NCBI RefSeq assembly: GCF_000737325.1
Contig: NZ_CP011125.1
Coordinates: 7,378,001-7,442,000, forward strand
Reading direction: 5' to 3'
Source: Sandaracinus amylolyticus
GTDB taxonomy: Bacteria; Myxococcota_A; Polyangia; Polyangiales; Sandaracinaceae
DNA length: 64,000 nt
The translations under genes were made by a program, and so were the position numbers. The notes beneath the pieces are model-generated. The model had not been told where the DNA came from, did no database searches, and was given only the letters and a program-made list of their open reading frames with translations. Positions 54,340-62,601 of the stretch are shown here, piece by piece; the stretch's first letter is position 1, and each line of letters begins with the position of its first letter.

Positions 54340-56082
54340 TCACTCCTGCAGATCGAGCCGCAGTCGGTCGCTCTCGCCGCCGCCCCCGAGACGGAGTCTC
54401 GACGGATCGCCGAGCATGAGCAAGGGACCGTCCTCGCCGCCGCCCGAAGGCGCGAGCTCGCCCTGCTCGTCGAGCAGGCTCGGACCGCCGCGCTCGGCGC
54501 CCGGCGCGCCCTCCGCGCCGCCGAGGCGGAGCGAGGTGCCGCCGAGCTCGTAGTCGTCGTCGCCCTCCTCTTCCTCGTCCTCGAGCGCTTCTTCTTCCTC
54601 GTCGAGCGGCGACTCGAGCGCGGTCGGGCCGAGCAGGCGGCGGATGAGCGTCTCCATGTCCGAGCGCTGCGCCGAGGGCACGCGCTCCATCACCTCGCGC
54701 GCTTCGCGGCGCATGTCGTCGTAGCGCGCGGCCTGGCGATACACGCGCGCGGCCATGAGGCGCGTCTGGAGGTCCGAGGGGTTGCGCTCGACCGCGGAGC
54801 GCGCGCTCTGCACTGCGCTCTCGAGGTCGCCGGTGGTCGCGTAGTAGCCGGCCCAGAGGCCGGGCAGCGTGTGCAGGTCGGGATCGATGCGCTGCGCGCG
54901 CTCGAGCTCCTCGCGCGCGAGGTCGGGCTCGCTCTGCGCGAGGTGCACCGCGGCGAGCGCGGCGCGCGCGGCGGCGTACTCGGGCGCGATCTCGAGCGCC
55001 TCGTTCAGCTCGCGCTGCGCGCCCTCGACGTCGCCCTGCGCGAGCAGCACGCCCGCGACGAGCTGGTGGCGCGGCGCGTCGGCGCGGATCTGCTTGGCCG
55101 ACTCGAGCTCCGCGACGCCCTCGCTGGCGGCGCCGGACACGAGCAGGATCGCGCCGCGCACCGAGCGCGTCGTGGGCGAGCGGGGATCGAGGCGCAGCGC
55201 GTCGCGCGAGACCTCCATCGCGCGCGCCGGATCGCTCTCGCGCACCAGCAGGTGGATCGCGCGCACGGTGAGCGCCGCGCCGAGCGCCTCGAGGTCGGTC
55301 ATGACGCGCACGTCGTCAGCCTCGGGCGCGACCTCGTGGCCGCCCCAGGGATCGAAGATGCGCGGCTCGCCCTGCCCGGCTTCGTTCTCGTAGACCGCGG
55401 CGACGTAGTACCCGAAGTGCCCGGAGGGATCGGGCGGCGAGGGATCGCCGGGGAACGCCCAGGTCTCGGCGAGCATCGCGTCCACGCCGCGGCTGCGCAG
55501 CGCGGCGACCATCAGCGCAGCGGCCTCGAGCGGGTAGAGGCGACGGCGCGATCCGTCCTCGCGGATCCACGAGCGCACCGCGCCCGCGTCGGCGACCGGG
55601 GTCTCGCGCGGGACGCCGAGCGACCACCGCGAGAACGCGTGCTGCGATGCGCGCGCGCGGATCGCCTCGTACACGCCCTCCGCCATCTCGGTGGCGCTGC
55701 GGCGTCCCTCGGTGGCGCGCTCCGCGAATTCCTCGACGCCCTCGTCGGCCGCGAGGAGATCGACGACGCCGCGCGCGTCGACGCGCAGGCGGCGCAGATG
55801 ACCGACGAGCTCGTCGCGCTCGAGCGGGCGCTCGGGGACGTCCTCGCCCACCTCGCGCGGCGCGCTCGCGCGCCACATCGCGTACCCGCCGCCGATCGCC
55901 GCGAGCAGCACGACGACGATCCCGGGCACGAGCCACGGGTTGCGCGCCGACGTCGCGGGCTTCGCGTCGGTCACCTTCTCGATGCCGGTGACGCGCATGC
56001 ACGAGGGGCAGCGGACCTTCTTGTCCTCCTTGCCGTCCTCGAGATCCCAGCGGTGGCCGCAGTTCAGGCAGACGTAGCGCAT
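54340..56082 (-). CDS. Zinc-ribbon, membrane helix, transglutaminase-like and TPR protein
   Basis: 580 residues. A zinc ribbon opens the protein (MRYVCLNCGHRWD and VRCPSCMRVTG). A membrane helix follows at about 50-70. Residues 100-255 look like a degenerate transglutaminase-like fold (LYPLEAAALMVAALRSRGVD, GHFGYYVAAVYENE, PRIFDPWGGHE) with no Cys at the usual nucleophile position. Residues 255-450 hold TPR hairpins (GAASEGVAELESAKQ, YAAARAALAAVHLAQSEPDL). A Glu-rich tail ends it. The zinc ribbon lies on the cytoplasmic side if the N-terminus is inside. Confidence 0.75.
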   Translation of the reverse strand: MRYVCLNCGHRWDLEDGKEDKKVRCPSCMRVTGIEKVTDAKPATSARNPWLVPGIVVVLLAAIGGGYAMWRASAPREVGEDVPERPLERDELVGHLRRLRVDARGVVDLLAADEGVEEFAERATEGRRSATEMAEGVYEAIRARASQHAFSRWSLGVPRETPVADAGAVRSWIREDGSRRRLYPLEAAALMVAALRSRGVDAMLAETWAFPGDPSPPDPSGHFGYYVAAVYENEAGQGEPRIFDPWGGHEVAPEADDVRVMTDLEALGAALTVRAIHLLVRESDPARAMEVSRDALRLDPRSPTTRSVRGAILLVSGAASEGVAELESAKQIRADAPRHQLVAGVLLAQGDVEGAQRELNEALEIAPEYAAARAALAAVHLAQSEPDLAREELERAQRIDPDLHTLPGLWAGYYATTGDLESAVQSARSAVERNPSDLQTRLMAARVYRQAARYDDMRREAREVMERVPSAQRSDMETLIRRLLGPTALESPLDEEEEALEDEEEEGDDDYELGGTSLRLGGAEGAPGAERGGPSLLDEQGELAPSGGGEDGPLLMLGDPSRLRLGGGGESDRLRLDLQE

Positions 56083-56130
56083 CGCGGAACCGCTTAGAAT
56101 TCGCGCGGCTCGGGCGCAAGCCGCGACGCG

Positions 56131-57396
56131 TCAGGGCAGATCGATCTCGACGGGCGCGGTGCGCACCGAGGTGCCTCCGTCGCCGAGCCGACCGTCCGCG
56201 CCGTCGCCCCAGCAGAAGACGCGACCGTCGGTCGTGGTCGCGCAGGAGTGCGACGCGCCGAGGGAGAGCGAGGCCGCGACGGGCAGGCCGGTCACGCGCA
56301 CCGGGGCGTGGCGCTCGGTGGTCGAGCCGTCGCCGAGCTGACCGGTGGCGTTGTCGCCCCAGCAGTAGACGGCACCGCTCGCGGCGCGCGCGCAGGTGTG
56401 GAGGCCACCCGCGGCGATCTCGACGGCGGGCTCCGGCAGCGCGAGCACGGGCGTGGGCCCGGGGGTGCTCGAGGGCGGCTCGCCGTCGCTCAGCTGCCCG
56501 AGATCGCCGGCGCCCCAGCAGAACGCGCCGCGATCGCCGGTGATCGCGCAGGTGTGGCGGCCCCCCGCGGACACCGCGGTCACCGAGGTCATGTCGGGCA
56601 CGGTGACCGGCGAATTCTGGTCGCGGCCGCTGCCGTCGCCGAGCTGACCGTACGTGTTCGAGCCCCAGCAGCGCAGCGTGCGATCCATGCGGATGGCACA
56701 CGTGTGCGCATCGCCCGCATCGACGTCGATCGCGTTGAAGCGCGTGTCGACGGGCGCGAAGCGCGCGCCTGCGCTGGTGCCGTCGCCGAGCTGGCCCGAG
56801 CCGTTGTCGCCCCAGGAGACGACGCGCGACGTCACCCGCACCGCAGCCGAGTGCCGGCCACCCACGTCGAGATCGGTCGGGCTCGCGAGCGACACGACCG
56901 GCGTCGTGGGGACGTCGGCGATGCTCGACGCGCCGTTCTCGCCGAGCTGCCCGAAGTCGTTGCGGCCCCAGCAGTACGTCTCGCCCGCGACCGTCAGCGC
57001 GCACGTGTGCTCGCTCGCGGCGCCGACCCACGCGGCGAGCGCGGGCAGCGCGACCTCTTCGGGCGTCGTCGTGAGCAGGAGCGAGGCGACGCCGAGCTCG
57101 CCGTTCTCGCCGTTGCCCCAGCAGAAGACGCGGCCGTCGCGCACCGCGCAGGTGTGATCCTCGCCGGCGCTGACGCTCAGCGTGCCGGGCACGAGCGTCG
57201 CAGCGTCGGGATCGAGCGCCGCGTCGAGGTCGGGGTCGCGTGCGTCGCGCGGCGCGCTGCCGTCGAGCGACGGATCGCCGGCGTCGAACGGGAACGGCGT
57301 GCAGAGCGGGTCGTACCCGACGCGGCCGCACGCGACGGCGAGCGACGCGGCGGCGAGCAACACGAGCGATCGCGCGTGTGGGGGCACCCTGGCCAC
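56131..57396 (-). CDS. RCC1-repeat lipoprotein
   Basis: 421 residues from a GTG at 57396. Signal and lipobox SLAVACGRVGY, Asp-rich linker (DAGDPSLDGSAPRDARDPDL), then seven RCC1/BLIP-II-type blades of the form C-x8-CWGxxxxGQLG: CAVRDGRVFCWGNGENGELG, CALTVAGETYCWGRNDFGQL and CARAASGAVYCWGDNATGQL are examples. Each blade except the third has two cysteines that could pair. Beta-propeller binding protein at the cell surface; ligand unknown. Common in myxobacterial genomes. Confidence 0.88.
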   Translation of the reverse strand: MARVPPHARSLVLLAAASLAVACGRVGYDPLCTPFPFDAGDPSLDGSAPRDARDPDLDAALDPDAATLVPGTLSVSAGEDHTCAVRDGRVFCWGNGENGELGVASLLLTTTPEEVALPALAAWVGAASEHTCALTVAGETYCWGRNDFGQLGENGASSIADVPTTPVVSLASPTDLDVGGRHSAAVRVTSRVVSWGDNGSGQLGDGTSAGARFAPVDTRFNAIDVDAGDAHTCAIRMDRTLRCWGSNTYGQLGDGSGRDQNSPVTVPDMTSVTAVSAGGRHTCAITGDRGAFCWGAGDLGQLSDGEPPSSTPGPTPVLALPEPAVEIAAGGLHTCARAASGAVYCWGDNATGQLGDGSTTERHAPVRVTGLPVAASLSLGASHSCATTTDGRVFCWGDGADGRLGDGGTSVRTAPVEIDLP

Positions 57397-57425
57397 GAGG
57401 ATACCCCGCGCACGTCCCGTCCCGA

Positions 57426-58028
57426 TCAGTGCGATGCGAGCAGATCCTCGAGGTGGCCGATGCGGTCGTTGCCGAAGAAGAGCTGATCGCCGACGAAGAA
57501 GCTCGGCGCGCCGAACGCGCCGCGCGCGACGGCTTCTTCGGTGCTCGCGCGCAGCAGCTCCTTCGTCTCGGGCGCGTTCGCGGACTCGACGAGCATCGTG
57601 CCGTCGAGCCCACACGCGTTCGCGACCTCGACGAGCACGGCGGGCGACGACACGTCGCGATCCTCGACCCAGAACGCGCGGAAGAGCGGGAGCGCGAGCG
57701 CGCGCACCGCGGCCTCACCCCCGGTGCGCTCGGCCGCCGCGAGCACGCGCTGCGTGGCGAGCGTGTTGAGCGGGAAGCGCGACGCGATCGCGAACGGCAC
57801 GCCGTACTTCGCGGCCCAGCGACCGAGGTCCTGCACCATCCATCGCCCGCGCGAGGCGACCTGCGCGGGCGGCGTGTTGCCGGTGGCCTTGAACACGCCG
57901 CCGAGCAGGAAGGGGCGGTGTCGCACCCGAACGCCGGTGCGCGCCTCGATGGCCGTGACCTGCGTGGCCGCGAGGTACGTGTACGGAGAGCCGACGTCGA
58001 AGAAGAACTCGATCACTCGATCGCTCAT
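57426..58028 (-). CDS. 2-Hydroxychromene-2-carboxylate isomerase-like DsbA-fold protein
   Basis: 200 residues, cytoplasmic. FFFDVGSPYTYLAATQV at the N-terminus is the HCCA-isomerase (kappa-class GST) signature, with Ser in place of thioredoxin's CxxC; FRAFWVEDRDVSSPAVL and ARGAFGAPSFFVGDQLFFGN complete the match. Known members isomerise polyaromatic ring-cleavage products with glutathione. No aromatic catabolism genes are nearby, so the substrate is uncertain. Confidence 0.88.
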   Translation of the reverse strand: MSDRVIEFFFDVGSPYTYLAATQVTAIEARTGVRVRHRPFLLGGVFKATGNTPPAQVASRGRWMVQDLGRWAAKYGVPFAIASRFPLNTLATQRVLAAAERTGGEAAVRALALPLFRAFWVEDRDVSSPAVLVEVANACGLDGTMLVESANAPETKELLRASTEEAVARGAFGAPSFFVGDQLFFGNDRIGHLEDLLASH

Positions 58029-58068
58029 CGCCGCGATGATGACGCGGCGACGAGCGATCGGTCGAGCC

Positions 58069-59790
58069 TCAGCGACACTCTTCGTTCGCGGCGCCGGGCG
58101 TGCCGTGGTCCATCGCGGCGTAGGTCGCGACGGAGGTGCACCAGCTCGTCGTGAGATCGTCGTGGAACGCGGTGCGCAGATCGGGGTCGAGGCTCAGCGA
58201 GTACCCGTCGCGCGACTGGAAGTCGCCGTCGTAGTCGACGCGATCGATCTCGACCCCGTCGCACTCGACGACGACCGAGTCGCCGGTGTTCCCGAGCGTG
58301 ATGCCCGAGTAGACGTAGCTCTCGGTGAAGCCGGGATCGGCGCTGCTCGCGAGCGTGACGCGGCCGTTCGCGGGGATCGTGAGCGCGCCGAGCGTGTGCA
58401 TGCCCGCCGCGTCGCGGAGCACGCACCCGGTGAGCACGCGCGGCTCGGTGGTGCTCGGGTTCGAGAGCTCGATCCACTCGCGGCCGGTCTCGGTGCCGCC
58501 CGACGGGTTGAGCATGATCTCGGTGATCACGACCTGGCCGGCGCCGTTCGGGCGGTTCGACGCGGGCGGCACCACGAGATCGGCCGACGCGGATGCCGTG
58601 ATGTCGATGCCGAGCACGTCCTGCACGCCGGTGACGGAGACCGTGTGCATCGAGGCGCGCGCCATCGCGCTCGTGGTCAGCGTCGCGACGTAGCCGCTCA
58701 CCGCGACGCTCGAGACGGTCGCGCCGGTGACCGTGAAGTCCGCGGCGGTGACGGTCGCGGGGTCGAGCGGCGCGTCGAACACGACGGCGATCGTCGTCGC
58801 GTCGAGCGCGACCGCGCCGATCACGCGGACGAGCGGGCACGCGATGTCCGCGAAGTCGTCGGGCGACCACGCCGAGGTCTGCGCCTGCGCGTCGAAGCGC
58901 CAGAGCGGCGTGAGGTCGATCTCCTGGTAGCAGCGGCGCTGGAGCCCGTACGCCTCGATGACCGACTGCACGGTGCGGAAGCGATAGGTCGTCGGGCTCG
59001 CGGTCGGCACGCCCGCCGTGGTGATGTCGGCGCACCAGTGATCGAGGCCGCAGTCGACGTAGTCGGAGACGACGCTGACTCGGTTGCGCGTGAGCTCGCT
59101 CTCGAGGTCGTCGAGCTCGGCGGGCACGTCGATCGCGGTGATGTCCTGGGGCTCCGCGAGGAAGCCGGGGACGGGCGTGTCGCCCGACTGGAACGAGCCG
59201 GGCACGATCGCGGTGACGCGGTGCTGTCCGTCGACGACCGCGGTCTCGGTCGCGGAGAACGACGCGTACGCGCCGCGCACCGGCGTCTCGCCGAGCGTCG
59301 TGGGATCGATCGCGAGGAAGACCGCGGGGCCGAGCAGCTCGTGCTGCACGAACACGCCGCCGGGATCGTCGCCGAAGGGCGGCAGCACGTAGGTGATCTG
59401 CACGGTGTCGAGGTACTGCGGCGACGCGAGGGTGCCGTTCGACGCGCGGAGCGCGAGGATGGCGCGCGCCGACTCGGTCAGGCCGGCGTCGTCGGTGGGC
59501 ACGGAGGCATCGGCGCCCGCATCGCTCGTCCCCGCGTCGCCGGTCGACGCGTCGTCGTCGATGGAAGCATCGTCGCTCGATGCGTCGGCGACGGTGGACG
59601 CGTCGTCGTCGTCGACGTGCGCGTCGAGCTCGTCCTCGCCCGCGTCGAATGGAGTCGACGCATCGCTCGGCGTCGACGCATCGGCGCGTCCCGCGTCGAC
59701 GCCGCCCATCGAGCCGTCGTCGTCGTCACCACAAGCCACGACCACCAGCGCCGCGGCGATCATCGCCGCGCGCCCGACCATCCGCCCCAT
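58069..59790 (-). CDS. Lamin-tail-like lipoprotein (paralog A)
   Basis: 573 residues from the ATG at 59790, after GGGAGGACTTC. Lipobox AALVVVACGDDDDGS; linker of Asp-Ala-Ser repeats (DASTVADASSDDASIDDDAS). Then an OB-like domain (PAVFLAIDPTTLGETPVRG), a Big_5-like Ig domain (DPATVTAADFTVTGATVSSV) and a lamin-tail-type domain (VVITEIMLNPSGGTETGREW, IELSNPSTT, GDSVVVECDGVEIDRVDYDG). Same order as the neighbouring paralog. Secreted or surface; function unknown. Confidence 0.82.
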   Translation of the reverse strand: MGRMVGRAAMIAAALVVVACGDDDDGSMGGVDAGRADASTPSDASTPFDAGEDELDAHVDDDDASTVADASSDDASIDDDASTGDAGTSDAGADASVPTDDAGLTESARAILALRASNGTLASPQYLDTVQITYVLPPFGDDPGGVFVQHELLGPAVFLAIDPTTLGETPVRGAYASFSATETAVVDGQHRVTAIVPGSFQSGDTPVPGFLAEPQDITAIDVPAELDDLESELTRNRVSVVSDYVDCGLDHWCADITTAGVPTASPTTYRFRTVQSVIEAYGLQRRCYQEIDLTPLWRFDAQAQTSAWSPDDFADIACPLVRVIGAVALDATTIAVVFDAPLDPATVTAADFTVTGATVSSVAVSGYVATLTTSAMARASMHTVSVTGVQDVLGIDITASASADLVVPPASNRPNGAGQVVITEIMLNPSGGTETGREWIELSNPSTTEPRVLTGCVLRDAAGMHTLGALTIPANGRVTLASSADPGFTESYVYSGITLGNTGDSVVVECDGVEIDRVDYDGDFQSRDGYSLSLDPDLRTAFHDDLTTSWCTSVATYAAMDHGTPGAANEECR

Positions 59791-60008
59791 CACGAAGTCC
59801 TCCCGCGCAGCTCGTGAGAGCCGCCGCGCATGCGGAAGACGTCGACACGCACGCTCCGGTCGCAAGCGGGAGACGCTCGACACGGTGAGCGAGCCGGCGT
59901 CATCGCAACGCACGGCAATCTCGGCGCCCGGAGCGATCCGTTGAGTGCCCGCTTCGAGCTCGCCGCGCGTTCGCCGCTCTCACGCGACTCAGCCGAGGCG
60001 ACGGAACG

Positions 60009-60046
60009 ACGAAGGCGGCGCCCCATCGAGAGAGCACCGCCTTCGT
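60009..60046 (-). terminator. Hairpin downstream of the paralog B gene
   Basis: ACGAAGGCGG (60009-60018) pairs perfectly with CCGCCTTCGT (60037-60046), 10 bp around 18 bases. It lies 19 bp beyond the stop at 60065, on the transcript of that gene. No long T run follows, so it is a probable but imperfect intrinsic terminator. Confidence 0.5.
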
Positions 60047-60064
60047 TCGTGAGTCAGCGATCGG

Positions 60065-61858
60065 TTAGGGGTTCGTGGCGCCCGGCGAAAGCGTCGGCGC
60101 GAACTCCCAATCGACCAGGGGAGTGTCGCGGTCACAGCCATCGGTGATGCGCTGGAGCGTGAGCGGATCGGTATTGCTGTCGGCTCCCGCCGGGCTCACG
60201 GCCGCTTCGGCGACGGTCCGCGGCGTTGCGTCGCCCATCAACGACATCATCGGGTTGGCACCCTCGTACGCAATCGCGTCCGCGATCGTGTTGCTCGACG
60301 TGTCGAGCAGGACCACCGCGTCGGGCGCACCGTTCTGCACGATATCGACGAGCGGGTCGGCAACCGCGATCAAGCGCGCGCCCGCGGCGATGGTCAGGCC
60401 GGTCGGCCCGACGACGACGAACCCGCCCGCGGGGATGGTGCCGTTGAGCATCACGCGGCGGTACTCGAGATCGTTGCTCCCGTTCACGAAGACGACGGCG
60501 TAGCTGCTGAGCGCGACATCCGATGCCGTCGGATTGTAGAGCTCGACATACTCCGCGTTGTCCGTGCCCACGTTGTCGTAGTCGACCTCGTTGATCACGA
60601 GGTGCGTCGCGAGCGCGCACGGCGCAGTGAGCATGAACGTCGCGGTGTTGTCCGCACTGCCGATCGCCGTGCCGCTCAGGTCCTCGACGCCGCTCACCGT
60701 GACCGTGTACGTCATCCCGGGCGTGAGCGCGCTCGTCGTGACGGTGACCTCGCGGTCCATCACCGTCGCGGCCGACGCGGTGACGCCACCGGTGAACGTG
60801 AACTGCGTTGCGACCGCAGTGACGCTCGCAGGGTCGATGTTGCGATCGAAGGTCACGATGACCTCGGTCACGCTTGCCGCGATCGCGCCGACGACGGTCG
60901 GCGCCGGGCAACCGCTCACCACGATCTCGGTGTCGCGATAGACGGACGGTTGAGCCACGTCGTTGAAGCGCCACATCGGGCCGGTCGCGGTGAAGTCGCA
61001 CGTGTCGACGAGGTCGAGCTCGTCGGCGAGCGTCGCAGGAAGCCGCAGTCGCAGGTCAGCGTCGTCGCTCACGCCGGCGGTGTCGATTTGCGCCGCCTCA
61101 TGGCCAGCGCCACTGAAGGCGGGATTGGCGGCGACAGTGCCGTTGAGGCGGACGAGCTCGCTCTCGTAGTCGTCGAGAGCGCTGACGAGGTCGGTCGCGC
61201 TCGAGACATCCTGGACTAGCGACGGGACATCGAAGCCGCTCGCGTCGACGCTCCAGCCGCTGATGGTCGCGACCTGACGACGCCCCTGCGATTCCGCGGC
61301 AGGAGTGATGCTCGTCGCCGTGAACGACACAACGTCGCCCACCTCGGGCGCGGGACTGAGCGTCGTCGGATCGACGGCCACGAAGATCGCCGGCCCGGTC
61401 TGCTGCGCCTGGACGAAGAATCCGGTGGGGTCCGTTGCGACGGTGGGCTTGAGATAGGTCACGACCGCTTCCTCGATCGCGAGGCTGAGCCCCGTGCCGG
61501 CCGCCGCGCGCACCGCACCGATCTGCGCCGACGTCGCTGCGGGATCGCTCAGCACGACTCCGCCGTCGGCCATGCCCGCATCGGTATCGCCGGCATCGGA
61601 TCCGCCGCCGTCGCTCCCTGCATCGCCTTCGCCGCCGTCGACGTCGCCACCATCGACGTCGCCGGCGTCCTCACCGCCTGCGTCGAGGCCGGCGTCGTCC
61701 GTCGGCGTCGTTCCCGAGTCGGTGCGACCCGCGTCCGAGCGGCCTGCGTCGGCGCGGCCGCCGTCCACGTCACCACCACCATCGTCGTCGCCGCACGCGA
61801 CGAGTGTCGTCGTCAGCGCGGCGACGACGAGCGCGGCACGAATCCACGTGCTTTTCAC
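60065..61858 (-). CDS. Lamin-tail-like lipoprotein (paralog B)
   Basis: 597 residues from a GTG at 61858 with AGGAGG eight bases upstream. Lipobox TTTLVACGDDDGG; linker of Asp-Ala-Gly repeats (DAGGEDAGDVDGGDVDGG). Then PAIFVAVDPTTLSPAPEVGD (OB-like part), a Big_5-like Ig domain (ITFDRNIDPASV-type VTFDRNIDPASVTAVATQ) and a lamin-tail-type domain (LVINEVDYDNVGTDNAEYVE, LYNPTASDVALSSYAVVF). Paralogous to the gene at 58069-59790. Base use is slightly less GC-rich than in the neighbours. Surface-exposed function unknown. Confidence 0.85.
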   Translation of the reverse strand: MKSTWIRAALVVAALTTTLVACGDDDGGGDVDGGRADAGRSDAGRTDSGTTPTDDAGLDAGGEDAGDVDGGDVDGGEGDAGSDGGGSDAGDTDAGMADGGVVLSDPAATSAQIGAVRAAAGTGLSLAIEEAVVTYLKPTVATDPTGFFVQAQQTGPAIFVAVDPTTLSPAPEVGDVVSFTATSITPAAESQGRRQVATISGWSVDASGFDVPSLVQDVSSATDLVSALDDYESELVRLNGTVAANPAFSGAGHEAAQIDTAGVSDDADLRLRLPATLADELDLVDTCDFTATGPMWRFNDVAQPSVYRDTEIVVSGCPAPTVVGAIAASVTEVIVTFDRNIDPASVTAVATQFTFTGGVTASAATVMDREVTVTTSALTPGMTYTVTVSGVEDLSGTAIGSADNTATFMLTAPCALATHLVINEVDYDNVGTDNAEYVELYNPTASDVALSSYAVVFVNGSNDLEYRRVMLNGTIPAGGFVVVGPTGLTIAAGARLIAVADPLVDIVQNGAPDAVVLLDTSSNTIADAIAYEGANPMMSLMGDATPRTVAEAAVSPAGADSNTDPLTLQRITDGCDRDTPLVDWEFAPTLSPGATNP

Positions 61859-61971
61859 GAAAGTGCCTCCTGAAGAAGTTCGGCCAGAGTGGCACGACGA
61901 CCGAGGAGCACAAGCGCCATCTGGGTGACCACGGGTGGACGCTCACGGGGTCGCGCCGCAGGATCGCGCGC

Positions 61972-62301
61972 GTGGATCGCCCCGACGAGCTCGACTGTCT
62001 GACGTGTGGCGCGTGCTGCCGCACCGGGCACGACGGGCGCATCCTCGTGCCCGCCGAGGACATCGTGCGCTGGCGGCGAAGCGGTCGCGACGACGTCGCG
62101 GAGCAGCTCCAGCCGGGGCACTTCGGCGAGATGGCGTTCGCGACGGACGACCACGGCGCGTGCGTGCACCTCGGCACGCCCGGCGCGCCGAACGCGTGCG
62201 CGATCTACGAGATCCGCGGGACCACGTGTCGCGAGTTCGAGCGCGGCAGCTGGCAGTGCCTCGAGTTCCGACGCGATCACGGGATCGATCCGCGCGCTTG
62301 A
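61972..62301 (+). CDS. CxxCxxCC cysteine-cluster protein (YkgJ-like)
   Basis: 109 residues from a GTG at 61972, chosen because longer frames overlap the divergent lipoprotein start. DCLTCGACCRTGHDG carries the CxxCxxCC cluster of the YkgJ family, and GTTCREFERGSWQCLEFR supplies two more cysteines; GAPNACAIYEIR lies between. Such clusters bind zinc or iron. Function unknown. Confidence 0.8.
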   Translation: MDRPDELDCLTCGACCRTGHDGRILVPAEDIVRWRRSGRDDVAEQLQPGHFGEMAFATDDHGACVHLGTPGAPNACAIYEIRGTTCREFERGSWQCLEFRRDHGIDPRA

Positions 62302-62335
62302 CCGCTCCGGGTCGCACCGTCAGAGTGCGCCTCCG

Positions 62336-62497
62336 ATGTCCCGCACGAGCCACATCCGCTTCGCGATGCGCCGTGCGAGCGACCTCTTCCCGAGCGCATG
62401 GCGTCCCGTCGCCGGCGGAGCCGTCGCTGACGGAATCGTCGCGAAGGACCCGTACGTCGCGGCCCGCGTGCCCGGGATCGATCGAGCCTCCCCCTAG
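62336..62497 (+). CDS. Possible small protein, 53 residues
   Basis: An ATG-started frame (MSRTSHIRFAMRRASDLFPS) between the cysteine-cluster gene and the terminator at 62524. Basic, no recognised motif, no clear ribosome-binding site. It may be a real small gene or chance; the rest of 62302-62601 holds only the terminator. Confidence 0.25.
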   Translation: MSRTSHIRFAMRRASDLFPSAWRPVAGGAVADGIVAKDPYVAARVPGIDRASP

Positions 62498-62523
62498 AGC
62501 GCTCCACGATCCGAGAGAAGCAC

Positions 62524-62565
62524 GAAGGCCGCGGCTCCGAGAGGACCCGCGGCCTTCTGCGTTTT
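62524..62565 (+). terminator. Intrinsic terminator
   Basis: GAAGGCCGCGG (62524-62534) pairs perfectly with CCGCGGCCTTC (62547-62557) around 12 bases, followed by TGCGTTTT. A strong, T-tailed hairpin for the plus-strand transcript ending after the cysteine-cluster gene. Confidence 0.8.
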
Positions 62566-62601
62566 CAGCCCTTCCCTTCTCGTTTTCTCCGGAGATTCGT
62601 C

